A DNA stretch of 64,000 nt from Liolophura sinensis (lineage: Eukaryota > Mollusca > Polyplacophora > Chitonida > Chitonidae): the NCBI RefSeq assembly GCF_032854445.1, contig NC_088300.1, positions 80,900,101-80,964,100 on the forward strand. The letters run 5' to 3'. This document shows, piece after piece, positions 33,223 through 48,200 of the stretch (the first letter of the stretch is position 1; each line of letters starts with the position of its first letter). The notes beneath the pieces are model-generated. The model saw only the letters and a program-made list of their open reading frames with translations, had not been told where the DNA came from and made no database searches. The translations under genes were made by a program, and so were the position numbers.

Positions 33223-36200
33223 GTGAGTGTTTTGTTTTCACAACACGTCCAGTCACCGGTGCTGTTAGTTTAATAGAATCTTCAAAGTGTCAGGTAGCGA
33301 AGGTGACTTTATACAGTACGTCAGTGGTCTCACCAGCTGGATAGGAATGACAGGTTCCCCTTCTCCGGTAGGCAGTGCACATTGATCAAAAGTCATTCTT
33401 TATTGCACACAGATATAACAGTGGCTACAGGAGAGAGTAATCGAGCGTCCTAAATCGCCACACACCTTTAGAAAATTGTTTTCTTTATTTTCAGGTGCAT
33501 GAGTTTGGATTAATTGTCTATAAAATACCCTAATTCTTCAACTTTTTCAGTCTTCTCCGCAATCAGTATTTTGAACATTCTGTTGTGAAATTTTGGGGTG
33601 TAAAGAAATGAGTTGCACTCTTTTATGAGTTTTGTATCTTTAATGACACAAACAAATCATTGTTAGCATCATTTTCATGAAAATTTTTTGCATAAATTAC
33701 ACTCAAAAAAGTGCTTAGTGCCCTTGTTTAAACAGTGGAAGATTTTACAGTAAGTATTGTGATATACATCACGAGCCTTAGAAAGCTGTTTTTAGCAGGC
33801 TTCTATAAAAAAAAACATTTCTTTAGTTGATGAAAAAAGGTTAATCTTACAATATTTGGTCACTCAAGTATACCAGTACTTTCTATAGCTGATGTTATAG
33901 TAATTTTATTTTAAAGTGTACAGGTACCGGTAAGTGACAGTTCTCTTTCTTTCTAAAACTGATAATCAAATCAGCACTGCTCAAAGCAGAGGAACTGTCT
34001 TTCATCTGAGTAGAGATCAATACTTAAAAATCATTTACTTACATGTATATGTGGCTTTCCACCTAGTTCTGGAGTATAAATAAATTAACTTGCTACTCTT
34101 GTACACAGGTGACATCCATCACTGACAGCATTTTGAAATGAAAAGCCATTACTGTCTCTTTACTGCATGGACTGCAGGTTAACTCGAAGCCGTAATCATT
34201 TAGATATTTGCTTTTTTTTGCCAAGGGTGTATGAAATAAAGAAGCTGTATATGTAGCCCTGGAATTTATAGTTATCCTTGTACAACATCAGGATGTCCAT
34301 GTTTTACTTTTTATTTTATTTACCAGTATTTATTTATTTATTTATTTATTCAGCCTCCTAAGCCAGGAAGTGGCAAGAAGAAATTGTCAAAGGCTGAGAA
34401 GGAAAAGTTGAAAAAGGAAGAAGCTGAAAGGAAAGCTCAAGAAGAAGGTAAGACTATCAAGGATTACTGTATTCTTGAAGATAATTTGAAGTACTAATAT
34501 TATTATAGATGATTCATATATGAACATCTATGTGCCAATATCTTTTTTATTTGATTTCTATAGAGGAGGCAAGACTTTTGGAAGAACAAGAAGAAAAGAA
34601 GAGGAAAAAGAAAGAGAAGGCGCTAGAAGTTGAAAGAAAAAAACTTGAAATTGAAGTAAGCATTTTTTAGTGATCAAGAATCTCATAGATGTGGTACAAC
34701 TGGCGAAACATAGCCTTTCATTAATGAAAACTTTAGGAATTTAAATCTAGATGCCACTAGTAGCCAGGAATGATGGAAATTAAATTGATTTCCTTTCAGC
34801 AGCTTTTATGCGTAGTTGACCCTCTTTGAAATTGTGAAGATAAATAAATAAATAAATCAGAAATACCAATTGCTTTGATGAAGACATTGTACTACTTTGG
34901 TAATTGTCAAAGTGCTGAAAGTCACTGCAGACTACTTCAAGTAAGGGTCTATAGGTTATATGGTTGTCCTCTTGTGGAATTGTTGATGCACTTTCATGGG
35001 GCTAGTGTATTTGTAATTTATCCTGCAGGAGAGGAAACACAGAAAAGTTCAGATTGAAGAATTGAATGATGTGCTGGACAACCACAGAAAGGCATTAGAG
35101 GGAGATAACGAGTTCCGGCGCAAAGAAGCAAAGGTAATCATCAAAGATATTATTAATGGGGTGGCAGTAGAAAAGTTTCAGTTTAGCTTCTTCGTTGAAA
35201 ACAAGTTAAAATTGTCTGTAATTTTCTTTCCTCTGAATAGCAGTTTGTCTGTCATAAACCAAATCACCCTTGCTTGTGACATACTTGGAGATGGAGTGTG
35301 TTTCTATTTGTTTTGCAGTGGAAGCGTTACCTGATGACAGATGGCTCCCCTGATCCAAGCAACCAAGGGGAGATAAATACATACATCAACCTGAAGAGAG
35401 AGAACAACACATCAAGTGACATAGAAACTGTTCTATTGGACAGTCATTTGGACCTGGCTGTGAGTGGTGTGAGAAAATATCAAGATGAAACACTGTTAAA
35501 GAATTTTCAAAATATTTTATTTTGTATAATATAATAATATATATAATAATAATATTTATATTTTTATATTTTATTTTCAAAACATTTACAGTCACATGCT
35601 GTTATTCATTGAGAGACTCATGGTATCTTCCTTCAAGTTAGATTCAGTATTTCTGTGCGGCCAATTTTGTGCCTTCACCATTGTTGCATTACTCTCAATT
35701 CTTGGATTCATGGCAGAGAGTACAGGTACATATTTATATCAGAGATTTTTGTAAGTATGTTTTATGACTAACACCTTTGTAGTTAGCTGTAAATAACTCA
35801 TTCTGCTGTTATCTTGAATGTTAACTTGAAAACTGCTCAGATAATTAGTACCTTTAAATTATCATGTAAAAATGTAAGCTTTCTTATTTTTTGGCAGCTT
35901 ATTGATGAGTTAGAATTTCTACTCCATGACACTCCTAAAGAGGAACTGACTGATGCTGTGGTGGACCACTATAAAACAGTATGTTCTCTCTTAGACTTTA
36001 TAGTGTTAATTATTCGAGGTACTGTATGTAGTCAGTGTATTGTAACTTATCAGTATGATGTGTAGCTTACCATCAGATGTAGAACAGAGTGGTTTGAACG
36101 CCTGTCAGTTTACATGAGACTTTCACTGGGAACCGCATGAGTTTTTGATGTCATTGGTGACACAGTGAGTTAAGATTCATTGGCTGTCCATTGGGTATTC

Positions 36201-39200
36201 TACATTCACTAAAAGGAAATTCCCCTACCCAAGTACATGTACAAACAAAGAAGGCTTTTTCAATCATGTTACATGTATCCAGCAAAAGGAAATTCCCCTA
36301 CCCAAGTACATGTACAAACAAAGAAAGCTTTTTCAGTCATGTAACATGTACCCAGCAAAAGAGAATTCCTCTCGGTCTCCCTGAAGTACAAACAAGGAAA
36401 GGCCTGTGAGGCTTGTTATGTACAGGTACATTCAGCAAAAGAAAATTCCCCTCCCCAAGCATTAACAAGGAAAGGCCTGTCAGCCTTGTTAGGTACATGT
36501 ACATCCAGCAAAAGCAAATTTGTCTCCCCCACAATGAATCTAAACAACTTTGTGACATTTGTTTGTGACATTCATATTCTGCTAAGATAATCAGTCTTTG
36601 AATGTAACCTATTGTATTTAAATAACCACCACAGTAATAATTACGATTAAACTAAATATTGTTAGTTTCTGTTTGCATATTATACAAAGTAAACAATCTG
36701 CTACTTATAGCCATTTTAGTTCATGGTCAATGGTCATTTTACGGTTCTGCTAATGCCAGTTTTATGTTTGAATCCTGTTTTTTGGGTTGCTGTTGACAGA
36801 CTATTCAGGAGTTGCAGGATCTGTTAAAGTTCAAGCTGGATGCTGCCTCACATGAGATATTACTGAGAGCCACAGAGTTACAGGATCCAGAGACACTCAA
36901 TCTACAATTCACAACAAAAAGTGATCAGATCTCTCTCTGTATCTGGGGAAATCTGTGTAAAAACCCTAGGTAAGTACTGACATGAATTTGATATCACAAA
37001 ACCCTAGCTTTACTGAGACTGTTACAGGATTATTTCACATGCTCAGTGTCTGTTTTTGTTAGTTTTATTTATTTGTTCATCTGATATTTATTTATTAGTG
37101 TTTAACACTCTGCTCGAGAGTGATGGAGGTCATGTTTATGTGATTGCAGTCAGGTTTATGTGATGGTGGTAAGGTTTATGTGGCAGAGGTCAGGTTTATG
37201 TGACAGAGGTCAGGTTTATGTGGTGGGTGTCAGGTTTATGTGGTGGATGTCTGGTTTATGTGGTGTTGATCAGGTTTATGTGACAGAGGTTAGGCTTATG
37301 TGGTGGTCAGGCTTATGTGGTGGCAGTCAGGCTTATGTGGTTGTGATCAGGCTTATGTGGTGGTGATCAGGTTAATGTGGTGGCAGTCAGGCTTATGTGG
37401 TGGTCAGGCTTATGTGGTGGTGATCAGGCTTATATGGTGGTGATCAGACTTATGTGGTGGGGGTCAGGTTTACGTGATGAAGGTCAGGGTTATGTGGTGG
37501 CGGTCAGGCTTATGTGGTTGTGATCAGGCTTATGTGGTGGTGACCAGGTTGATGTTTTGGGAGTCAGGCTTATGTGGTGGTGATCAGGTTATGTGGTGAT
37601 GATGAGGTTTATGTGGTGGTGATCAGGTGTATGTGGTGGTGATCAGGTTTATGTGACAGAGGTCAGGCTTATGTGGTGGCAGTCAGGCTTATGTGGTGGC
37701 AGTCAGGCTTATGTGGTGGTGATCAGGTTTATGTGGTGGGGGTCAGGTTTACGTGATGAAGGTCAGGATTATGTTATGGAGGTCAGATTTATGTGGTGGC
37801 GGTCAGGTGTATGTGGTGGTGATCAGGCTTATGTGGTGGTGATCAGGCTTATGCGGTGGTGATCAGGTTTATGTGGTGGTCAGGCTTATGTGGTGGTGGT
37901 CAGGCTTATGTGGTGGTGATCAGGCTTATGCGGTGGTGATCAGGTTTATGTGGTGGTGATGAGGTTAATATGGTGGCAGTCAGGTTTATGTGATGGCAGT
38001 CAGGCTTATGTGACAGGTCAGGTTCATGTGACAGAGGTCAGGTTTATGTGGTTGTTATCAGGTTATGTGTTGGCAATCAGGTGTATGTGGTGGTGATCAG
38101 GTTTATGTGACAGAGGTCAGGCTTATGTGGTGGCAGTCAGGCTTATGTGGTGGCAGTCAGGCTTATGTGGTGGTGATCAGGTTTATGTGGTGGGGGTCAG
38201 GTTTACGTGATGAAGGTCAGGATTATGTGATGGAGGTCAGATTTATGTGGTGGTGGTCAGGTGTAAGTGGTGGTGATCAGGCTTATGTGGTGGTGATCAG
38301 GCTTATGTGGTGATCAGGCTTATGTGGTGGTGATCAGGCTTATGTGGTGGTGATCAGGCTTATGCGGTGGTGATCAGGTTTATGTGGTGGTGATCAGGTT
38401 AATATGGTGGCAGTCAGGTTTATGTGATGGCAGTCAGGTTTATGTGACAGGTCAGGTTCATGTGACAGAGGTCAGGTTTATGTGGTTGTTATCAGGTTAT
38501 GTGGTTGTTATCAGGTTATGTGGTGGCAATCAGGTGTATGTTGTGGTGATCAGGTTTATGTGACAGAGGTCAGGTTTATGTGATGGCGGTCAGGTTTATG
38601 TGGTGGTGATCAGGTTATGTGGTTGATGTCAGGTGTATGTGGTGGTGATGAGGTTTATGTAGTGGCTGATCAGGTGTATGTGGTGGTGATCAGGTTTATG
38701 TAGTGGCTGATCAGGTGTATGTGGTGGCGGCCAGGTTTATGTGGTGGATGTCAGTTTATGTGGTGGCGATCAGGTTTTTGTAGTGGTGATCAGGTATACA
38801 TGGTGGATGTCAGGTTTATGTTTGTCATTCAGGACCTAGTCGTATGAGTTTACAGACACAGGCTTTATGTTTGTTATCCAGGACCTATTTGTATGAGTTT
38901 ACAGACAGAGGCTTTATATTTGTTGTTCAGGACCTAGTTGTATGAGTTTACAGACACAGGCTTTATGTTTGTCATTCAAGACCTAGTCATATGAGTTTAC
39001 AGACACAGGCTTTATGTTTGTCATTCAGGACCTAGTCGTATGAGTTTACAGACACAGGCTTTATGTTTGTCATTCAAGACCTAGTTGCACGAGTTTACAG
39101 ACACAGGCTTTATGTTTGTTATTCAAGACCTAGTCATATGAGTTTACAGACACAGGCTTTATGTTTGTCATTCAAGACCTAGTTGTATGAGTTTACAGAC

Positions 39201-42200
39201 ACAGGCTTTATGTTTGTCAGTCAAGACCTAGTTGTATGAGTTTACAGACACAGGCTTTATGTTTGTCATTCAAGGCCTAGTTGTATGAGTTTACAGACAC
39301 AGGCTTTATGTTTGTTATTCAGGACCTAGTCATATGAGTTTACAGACACAGGCTTTATGTTTGTCATTGAGGACCTAGTTGTATGAGTTTACACACACAC
39401 GCTTTATGTTTGTCATTCAAGACCTAGTCATATGAGTTTACAGACACAGGCTTTATGCTTGTTATTCAGGACCTAGTTGTATGAGTTTACAGACACAGGC
39501 TTTATATTTGTCATTCAGGACCTAGTTGTATGAGTTTACAGACACAGGCTTTATGTTTGTCATTCAGGACCTAGTTGTATGAGTTTACAGACACAGGCTT
39601 TATGTTTGTCATTGAGGACCTAGTCGTATGAGTTTACAGACACAGGCTTTATGTTTGTTATTCAGGACCTAGTCGTATGAGTTTACAGACACAGGCTTTA
39701 TGTTTGTTATTCAGGACCTAGTCGTATCAGTTTACAGACACAGGTTTTATGTTTGTTATTCAAGACCCAGTCGTATGAGTTTACAGACACAGGCTTTATG
39801 TTTGTTATTCAGGACCTAGTCGTATGAGTTTACAGACACAGGTTTTATGTTTGTTATTCAGGACCTAGTCATATGAGTTTACAGACATAGGCTTTATGTT
39901 TGTCATTCAAGACCTAGTCGTATGAGTTTACAGACACAGGCTTTATGTTTGTCATTCAGGACCTAGTCATATGAGTTTACAGACACAGGCTTTATGTTTG
40001 TTATTCAGGATCAAGTCGTATGAGTTTACAGACACAGGCTTTATGTTTGTTATTCAGGACCTAGTCGTATGAGTTTACAGACACAGGCTTTATGTTTGTT
40101 ATTCAGGACCTAGTCATATGAGTTTACAGACACAGGCTTTATGTTTGTTATTCAGGACCTAGTCATATCAGTTTAAAGACACAGGCTCTATATTTGTCAT
40201 TCAGGACCTAGTCATTTCAGTTTACAGACACAGGCTTTATGTTTGTCATTCAGAACCTAGTCATATCAGTTTACAGACACAGGCTTTATGTTTGTCATTC
40301 AGGATCAAGTCGTATGAGTTTACAGACACAGGCTTTATGTTTGTTATTCAGGACCTAGTCATATCAGTTGAAAGACACAGGTTTTATGTTTGTTATTCAG
40401 GATCAAGTCGTATGAGTTTACAGACACAGGCTTTATGTTTGAGATCCCTAAACAACTGACACTGGCAGAATGTGCGTTCCGTGTTCTTTCCACTAAGTAT
40501 GACCACTACTCCATGTACTGTAAGACCTACACTCCCAGATTACGCAAGAAAAAAGGTAAGATTTGCATGTAAATCTGCCTAATGCAAAGCCATTTTCAAT
40601 ACACACGGCTTGTTAATATGGTCTTAAGACATCATTTTCTTAAAAAATATGTGAACACAAAGAACATCATCAATTGTTCCATATTTTGTTCCGAGATTCA
40701 TTGTACTGACACAAAGTTTTGTTTAGTGTCCATATTGTATTAAAGTAAAGCTTCTGTAACAAAGTTTTTGAGCGTTACAACAAGTTTTCTACAATCCCAG
40801 CTGTTTGTAGATCTATGAAGGTATGGAGCTATCTTGTGTCTGTTGTACACAGAGGGACTAGTGGAGGTATAAAACATAACTAAAGCAATCTTTTGTCTGT
40901 TGTGAGCAGAGGGACTTGTGGAGGTATAAAACATAACCAAAGCAATCTTTTGTCTGTTGTGAGCAGAGGAACCTGTAGAGGTATAAAACATAACTAAAGC
41001 AATCTTGTGTCTGTTGTGAGCAGAGGAACCTGTAGAGGTATAAAACATAGCTAAAGCAATCTTTTGTCTGCTGTGAGCAGAGGAACCTGTAGAGGTATAA
41101 AACATAACTAAAGCAATCTTGTGTCTGCTTTGCACAGAGGAACCTGTGGAAGAGGTGTGTGAAAATGAAGAGGAGCGGGGGGAAAAGGAAGCAGAGGACG
41201 AGGGTGAGAAGACTGAAGGAGAGGAAGCTAAGCCTGAAGGGGCGGAACTAGAAAAAGAGGATACCATGGTAACTATATCATGTTGTATCATACCTGAGAG
41301 TGGAGGTACATATACATGTACATGTAACTTGAACTGGTCCACAGGGAAAGGCTGCACCTCAGCCAGACATGGCTCACTACAGAGGAGAATATGTACAGAC
41401 ATCGGATATCATTCACAAATGCGTTTGTGGTTTGAAGTTACAAGTATTCATTATTTCTGAAATTATTCTTTTAGAATATACATGTACATGAATATTTTCT
41501 GTTGAGTTCCCATGATTTAATCTTGAGATGTGATTATGGTATTTTGTCACTGTTTGGCCAGGACTTGATGGCAAGTCTGCGTGAGGCAAACAACGAAGAA
41601 GAGGCAGAAGAGGAGACGGGCAGTCAAGATGGAAAAGGGGAGGAGCCAAAGGAGGAAGAGGAGGAGCCTTGGGAAGATCCTGTCACTCCAGGTAAGCAGT
41701 GGAGATCGCAACCCACCAGCAACCGCTCCTTCCTTGTATTGTCACTTATCTGTTGTACGTGTAATGAGTGAATGTTATCCCATGGACAAACCCCACCTTA
41801 CTTAGTAGTCAGCTCGTCCAACATGACAGTACATATAGTATATATGTTCAGACATATGTAGGCTAGGGTTCTAGTCTGTGGCCTCTGTGTATGATACCCT
41901 AAGTCCGTCCTATGTATGATGCCCTAAATCAGTCCTGTGTATGATGCCCCAAGCAAATGGTGTGTGATACACAATTACATGGCCTGTGTATATGATGCCT
42001 CAAGTCAATGACATATGCATGGTGCCTTAAGCCATTGGCCTGTGTGTGATGCCCTAGGCCCATGACCTGTGTATAATACCCTAAGTTCATGGCCTGTATA
42101 TATGATGTCCTAAGTTCATGGCCCGTGTGTGATGCCATAGGCCCATGACCTGTGCATAATACCCTAAGTTTGTGGCCTGTATATATGATGTCCTAAGTCC

Positions 42201-45200
42201 ATGGCCTGTGTATGATGCCCCAAGTTCATGGCCTGTGTATGATGCCACAAGTTCATGGCCCGTGTATGATGCTCTAAGTTCATGGCCCGTGTATGATGCT
42301 CTAAGTCCATGGCCCGTGTATGATGCCACAAGTTCATGGCCTGTGTATGATGCTCTAAGTTCATGACCTGTGTATGATGCCACAAGTTCATGGCCTGTGT
42401 ATGATGCCCCAAGTTCATGGCCTGTGTATGATGCCACAAGTTCATGGCCTGTGTATGATGCCCCAAGTTCATGGCCTGTGTATGATGCCCCAAGTTCATG
42501 GCCCGTGTATGATGCCACAAGTTCATGGCCCGTGTATGATGCTCTGAGTTCATGGCCCGTGTATGATGCCCCAAGTCCATGGCCTGTATATGATGCCCTA
42601 TGTCTGTGGCCTATGTGTATGATGCCCCAAGTCTATGGCCTGTGTGAATGATGCGCTAAGTCCATGGCCTGTGTATGATGCCCTGTCTGTTTCCTGTGTA
42701 TGATACCTCAAGCCTATGGCCTGTGTGAATGATACGCTAAGTCCATGGCCCGTACATGATGCCCTATCTGTTTCCTGTGTATGATACCTCAAGTCTATGG
42801 CCTGTATGAATGATGCGCTAAGTCCATGGCCTGTGTATGATGCCCTGTCTGTTTCCTGTGTATGATACCTCAAGCCTATGGCCTGTGTGAATGATACGCT
42901 AAGTCCATGGCCCGTACATGATGCCCTATCTGTTTCCTGTGTATGATACCTCAAGTCTATGGCCTATATGAATGATGCGCTAAGTCCTTTTCCTGTACAT
43001 GATGCCCTGTCTGTTTCCTGTGTATGATGCCTCAAGTCTATGGCCTGTGTGAATGATACGCTAAGTCCATGGCCTGTACATGATGTCCTGTCTGTTTCCT
43101 GTGTATGATACCTCAAGTCTATGGCCTGTGTGAATGATACGCTAAGTCCATGGCCCGTACATGATGTCCTGTCTGTTTCCTGTGTATGATACCTCAAGCC
43201 TATGGCCTGTGTGAATGATACGCTAAGTCCATGGCCCGTACATGATGCCCTATCTGTTTCCTGTGCATGATACCTCAAGTCTATGGCCTGTATGAATGAT
43301 GCGCTAAGTCCATGGCTCGTGCATGATGTCCTGTCTGTTTCCTGTGCATGATACCTCAAGTCTATGGCCTGTATGAATGATGCGCTAAGTCCATGGCTTG
43401 TGCATGATGTCCTGTCTGTTTCCTGTGCATGATACCTCAAGTCTATGGCCTGTATGAATGATACGCTAAGTCCATGGCCCGTACATGATGCCCTATCTGT
43501 TTCCTGTGCATGATACCTCAAGTCTATGGCCTGTATGAATGATGCGCTAAGTCCATGGCTCGTGCATGATGTCCTGTCTGTTTCCTGTGTATGATGCCTC
43601 AAGTCTATGGCCTGTGTGAATGATGCCTCAAGTCTATGGCCTGTGTGAATGATGCACTAAGTGCATGGCCTGTACATGATGCCCTGTCTGTTTCCTGTGT
43701 ATGATACCTCAAGTCTATGGCCTGTATGAATGATGCGCTAAGTCCATGGCCTGTGTATGATGCCCTGTCTGTTTCCTGTGTATGATACCTCAAGTCTATG
43801 GCCTGTGTGAATGATACGCTAAGTCCATGGCCTGTACATGATGCCCTGTCTGTTTCCTGTGTATGATACCTCAAGTCTATGGCCTGTATGAATGATGCGC
43901 TAAGTCCATGGCCCGTACATGATGTCCTGTCTGTTTCCTGTGTATGATGCCTCAAGTCTATGGCCTGTGTGAATGATGCCTCAAGTCTATGGCCTGTGTG
44001 AATGATGCACTAAGTGTATGTCCTGTACATGATGCCCTGTCTGTTTTCTGTGTATGATGCCTCAAGTCTATGGCCTGTGTAAGCGATGCGCTAAGTCCAT
44101 AGCCTGTTCATGATGCCCAAGTCCTAATTCTTTGCTGTTGTCCACAGAACCTCCAGAGTGGGAAGACTTTGATGGGGATGATGATGAAGTTGACCTCCGA
44201 GCTTATCATGTCATAGGAGGGGTATTTCACTTCAACCTGCTGCACTTACCCCCTCAACCCAAAACAGTCAACAACTGGACTATGACTCAGTGTGAGTCAT
44301 TCCACATTCTCACACCTTTCTAGTAACCTGAGTGTTTTGTGGTATGACTTTGGCTAAATTATAGAGTGAACATTTTTCCTCGTGTTCATTACTTTACCTG
44401 ACATACATATATTTGACATGGGAGATTCATGGCAGCTTCAGTCAAGCAAAGCCAGCTACTCAGGTATAGTATTCCTTCAGGATAACAGTTTCCAAGGCTC
44501 TAGTGAATGCATAATACTGTGGGAGTCTAATGGCAAATTTACAGTCAGTACTGAACATTATTTTTATTCCATGACTCTCCTCAAAACATTTAATGTGGGT
44601 GATAAGGAGTCAAATCAATACTTTCCCACCCATATGAGGTAGCGTTGGAAGATCACTGTTTTTACTTCAAACGAGTATCAAACTGATCACAAATATGGCT
44701 GTGGGAAATTAATCAGCAGCACTCTTTGGGATGGTGTAACATTTGTCTGTAAACTCCTGGTCTGCACGTTATTTGATTATGACACATTTCTCATGGTTAA
44801 GAGCCACACACTGGTTAGTAATCAGTCTTTCTTTCAATCATTTTCTGTCAATCAATCAGTTGCCTTCACCAGAAATAAAACACAGAGCTGCAAATCATCT
44901 GGCACACACATGTTACATCTGATGTCACAGTAGCTTTTGCTGAAAATGTAATGAAAAGCAACATTGTCACAAGAAGTTGTTGTGGAACACCTGGCAGGTG
45001 ACATCTATTTATTGAGTAATGTCAACAAAGCAGCAAAAGACTTTTCCTGGTTATTTATGTCATCACACAAGCATTTTGAGTCTACCCTGAGATGTATGGT
45101 TTTTGCTTGCCTTGTTTTAAGTACTACCAAAAAAGGTCAAGAGTTATAGAATGATTGGTTTATGTTGTGTGCATGTGGTAGTGGTCAACCCCCCCGTGCT

Positions 45201-48200
45201 GGAGTACATGGACTATGTAGCAGACTTCTCCTCTCCCATCGCCCCCAGCCCCGGCAAGGACCAGAAGGAGCCCAAAGACAACCAGGAAGAGAAGAAGAAA
45301 GAGGAGAAACCCCCCATAGGTGTGAGCATGAGGTGAGATAGATCAGGAGAAACCATCCATACGGGTGAACATGAGGTGAGATAGATCAGGAGAAACCACT
45401 TATAGGGGTGAAGCTGAGGTGAGATAGATCAGGAGAAACCACCCTCAGAGGTGAATCTGACATTTGATAGATTGGAAGAAACCAATTATATTGGTGAACA
45501 TGAGGTCAGATAGATCAGGAGAAACCACCCATAGGGGTGAACACGAGATAGATCAGAGAAAACCACCCACAGGGGTGAACAGGCGGTGAGACAGATCATA
45601 GAAAACCACCCATAGGGTGAGAGGTGAGATAGATCAGAAAAAAACACCCATATTGGTGAACGTGAGGTCAGATAGATCAGGAGAAACCACCCATAGGGGT
45701 GAACACGAGGTGAGATAGATCAGAAAAAAACACCCATATTGGTGAACAGGAGGTGAGATAGATCAGGAGAAAACATCCATACGGGTGAACATGAGGTGAG
45801 ATGGATTGGAGGAAACCACCTATATGGGTGAACATGAGGTGAGATAGATCAGGAGAAACCACCCATATTGGTGAACAGGAGGTGAGATAGATCAAGAGAA
45901 AACATTCATCGGGGTGAACACGAGGTGAGATAGATCAGGAAAAAACACCCGTAGGAGTGAACCTGAGGTGAGATGGATCAGGAGAAACCACACATAGGGA
46001 TGAATCTGAGATGAGTTAGATCAGGAGAAACCACCCATAGGGGTGAACACGAGGTGAGATAGATCAGGAAAAAACACCCGTAGGAGTGAACCTGAGGTGA
46101 GATGGATCAGGAGAAACCACACATAGGGATGAATCTGAAGTGAGTTAGATCAGGAGAAACCACTCATAGGAGTGAACATGAGGTGAGATAGATCAGGAGA
46201 AACCACCCATATGGGTGAACATGAGGTGAGATAGATCAGGAGAAACCACCCATATGGGTGAACATGAGGTGAGATAGATCAGGAGAAACCACTCGTAGGA
46301 GTGAACATGAGGTTAGATAGATCAGGAGAAACCACTCGTAGGAGTGAACATGAGGTGAGATAGATCAGGAGAAAATACCCATAGGGGTGAACAAGAGGTG
46401 AGATAGATCCGGAGAAACCACTTGTAGGAGTGAACATGAGGTGAGATAGATCAGGAGAAACCATCCATACAGGTGAACATGAGGTGAGATGGATTGGAGG
46501 AAACCACCCATATGGGTGAACATGAGGTGAGATGGATTGGAGGAAACCACCCATATGGGTGAACATGAGGTGAGATGGATTGGAGGAAACCACCCATATG
46601 GGTGAACATGAGGTGAGATGGATTGGAGGAAACCACCTATATGGGTGAACACGAGGTGAGGTAGATCAGGAGAAAATACCCATATGGGTGAACATGAGGT
46701 GAGATAGATCAGGAGAAACCACTCGTAGGAGTGAACATGAGGTGAGATAGATCAGGAGAAACCATCCATACAGGTGAACATCAGGTGAGATGGATTGGAG
46801 GAAACCACCCATATGGGTGAACATGACGTGAGATGGATTGGAGGAAACCACCCATATGGGTGAACATGAGGTGAGATGGATTGGAGGAAACCACCCATAT
46901 GGGTGAACATGAGGTGAGATGGATTGGAGGAAACCACCTATATGGGTGAACACGAGGTGAGGTAGATCAGGAGAAAATACCCATATGGGTGAAAATGAGG
47001 TGAGATAGATAAGGAGAAACCATCCATAATAAGGTTACCATAATATGTGCTGGTTTTACCCTAGTCTTAGTTAGTCACGGGTCACCAGATGTGTTGGTTT
47101 TACCCTAGTCTTAATTACTGTCACAGGTCACCAAATGGGCTGTTTTTACCCTAGCCTTAATTACTGTCACAGGTCGCCAGATGTGTTGGTTTTACCCATA
47201 GCCTTTATTACGGTCACAGGTCACCAGATGTGCTGTTTTTACCCTAGTCTTAATTACTGTCACAGGTCACCAGATGTGCTGTTTTTACCCTAGTCTTAAT
47301 TACTGTCACAGGTCACCAAATGGGCTGTTTTTACCCTAGCCTTAATTACTGTCACAGGTCGCCAGATGTGTTGGTTTTACCCATAGCCTTTATTACGGTC
47401 ACAGGTCACCAGATGTGCTGTTTTTACCCTAGTCTTAATTACTGTCACAGGTCACCAAATGGGCTGTTTTTACCCTAGCCTTAATTACTGTCACAGGTCG
47501 CCAGATGTGTTGGTTTTACCCATAGCCTTTATTACGGTCACAGGTCACCAGATGTGCTGTTTTTACCCTAGTCTTAATTACTGTCACAGGTCACCAGATG
47601 TGCTGTTTTTACCCTAGTCTTAATTACTGTCACAGGTCACCAAATGGGCTGTTTTTACCCTAGCCTTAATTACTGTCACAGGTCGCCAGATGTGTTGGTT
47701 TTACCCATAGCCTTTATTACGGTCACAGGTCACCAGATGTGCTGTTTTTACCCTAGTCTTAATTACTGTCACAGGTCACCAGATGTGCTGTTTTTACCCT
47801 AGTCTTAATTACTGTCACAGGTCACCAAATGGGCTGTTTTTACCCTAGCCTTAATTACTGTCACAGGTCGCCAGATGTGTTGGTTTTACCCATAGCCTTT
47901 ATTACGGTCACAGGCCACCAAATGGGCTGTTTTTACCCTAGCCTTAATTACTGTCACAGGTTACCAGAAGATGTACTGTTCATGGAGGAACCTCAAGTGG
48001 CACGCTGGGATAACATTAACATGTGCTGGAAGCTGGACGGCTTCACAGATATCAAATATTTTGAAGGTTAGTATGAACAGTGGTAAACAGTGGTAAATAG
48101 AATTCTCAACATATATGTGAAAAAGTGGAAAATTATGAACTAGTTCATGGCATATATGGAACCCTCACTAACTTAAGGATTCACTGACTGGAACCTTCAC

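Noticed and set aside
42087..43955. Repetitive minus-strand frames (HTQETDRASCTGHGLS..) up to 212 codons
   Set aside because: 27/81-bp array in DNAI7 intron 10; open by unit length only.
47968..47969. Alternative exon 13 start at CCAG|AAGATG with exon 12 ending at 45319
   Set aside because: Also phase-compatible, but it deletes GVSMRLP, which aligns with the vertebrate protein; the 45332/47960 pair fits better.
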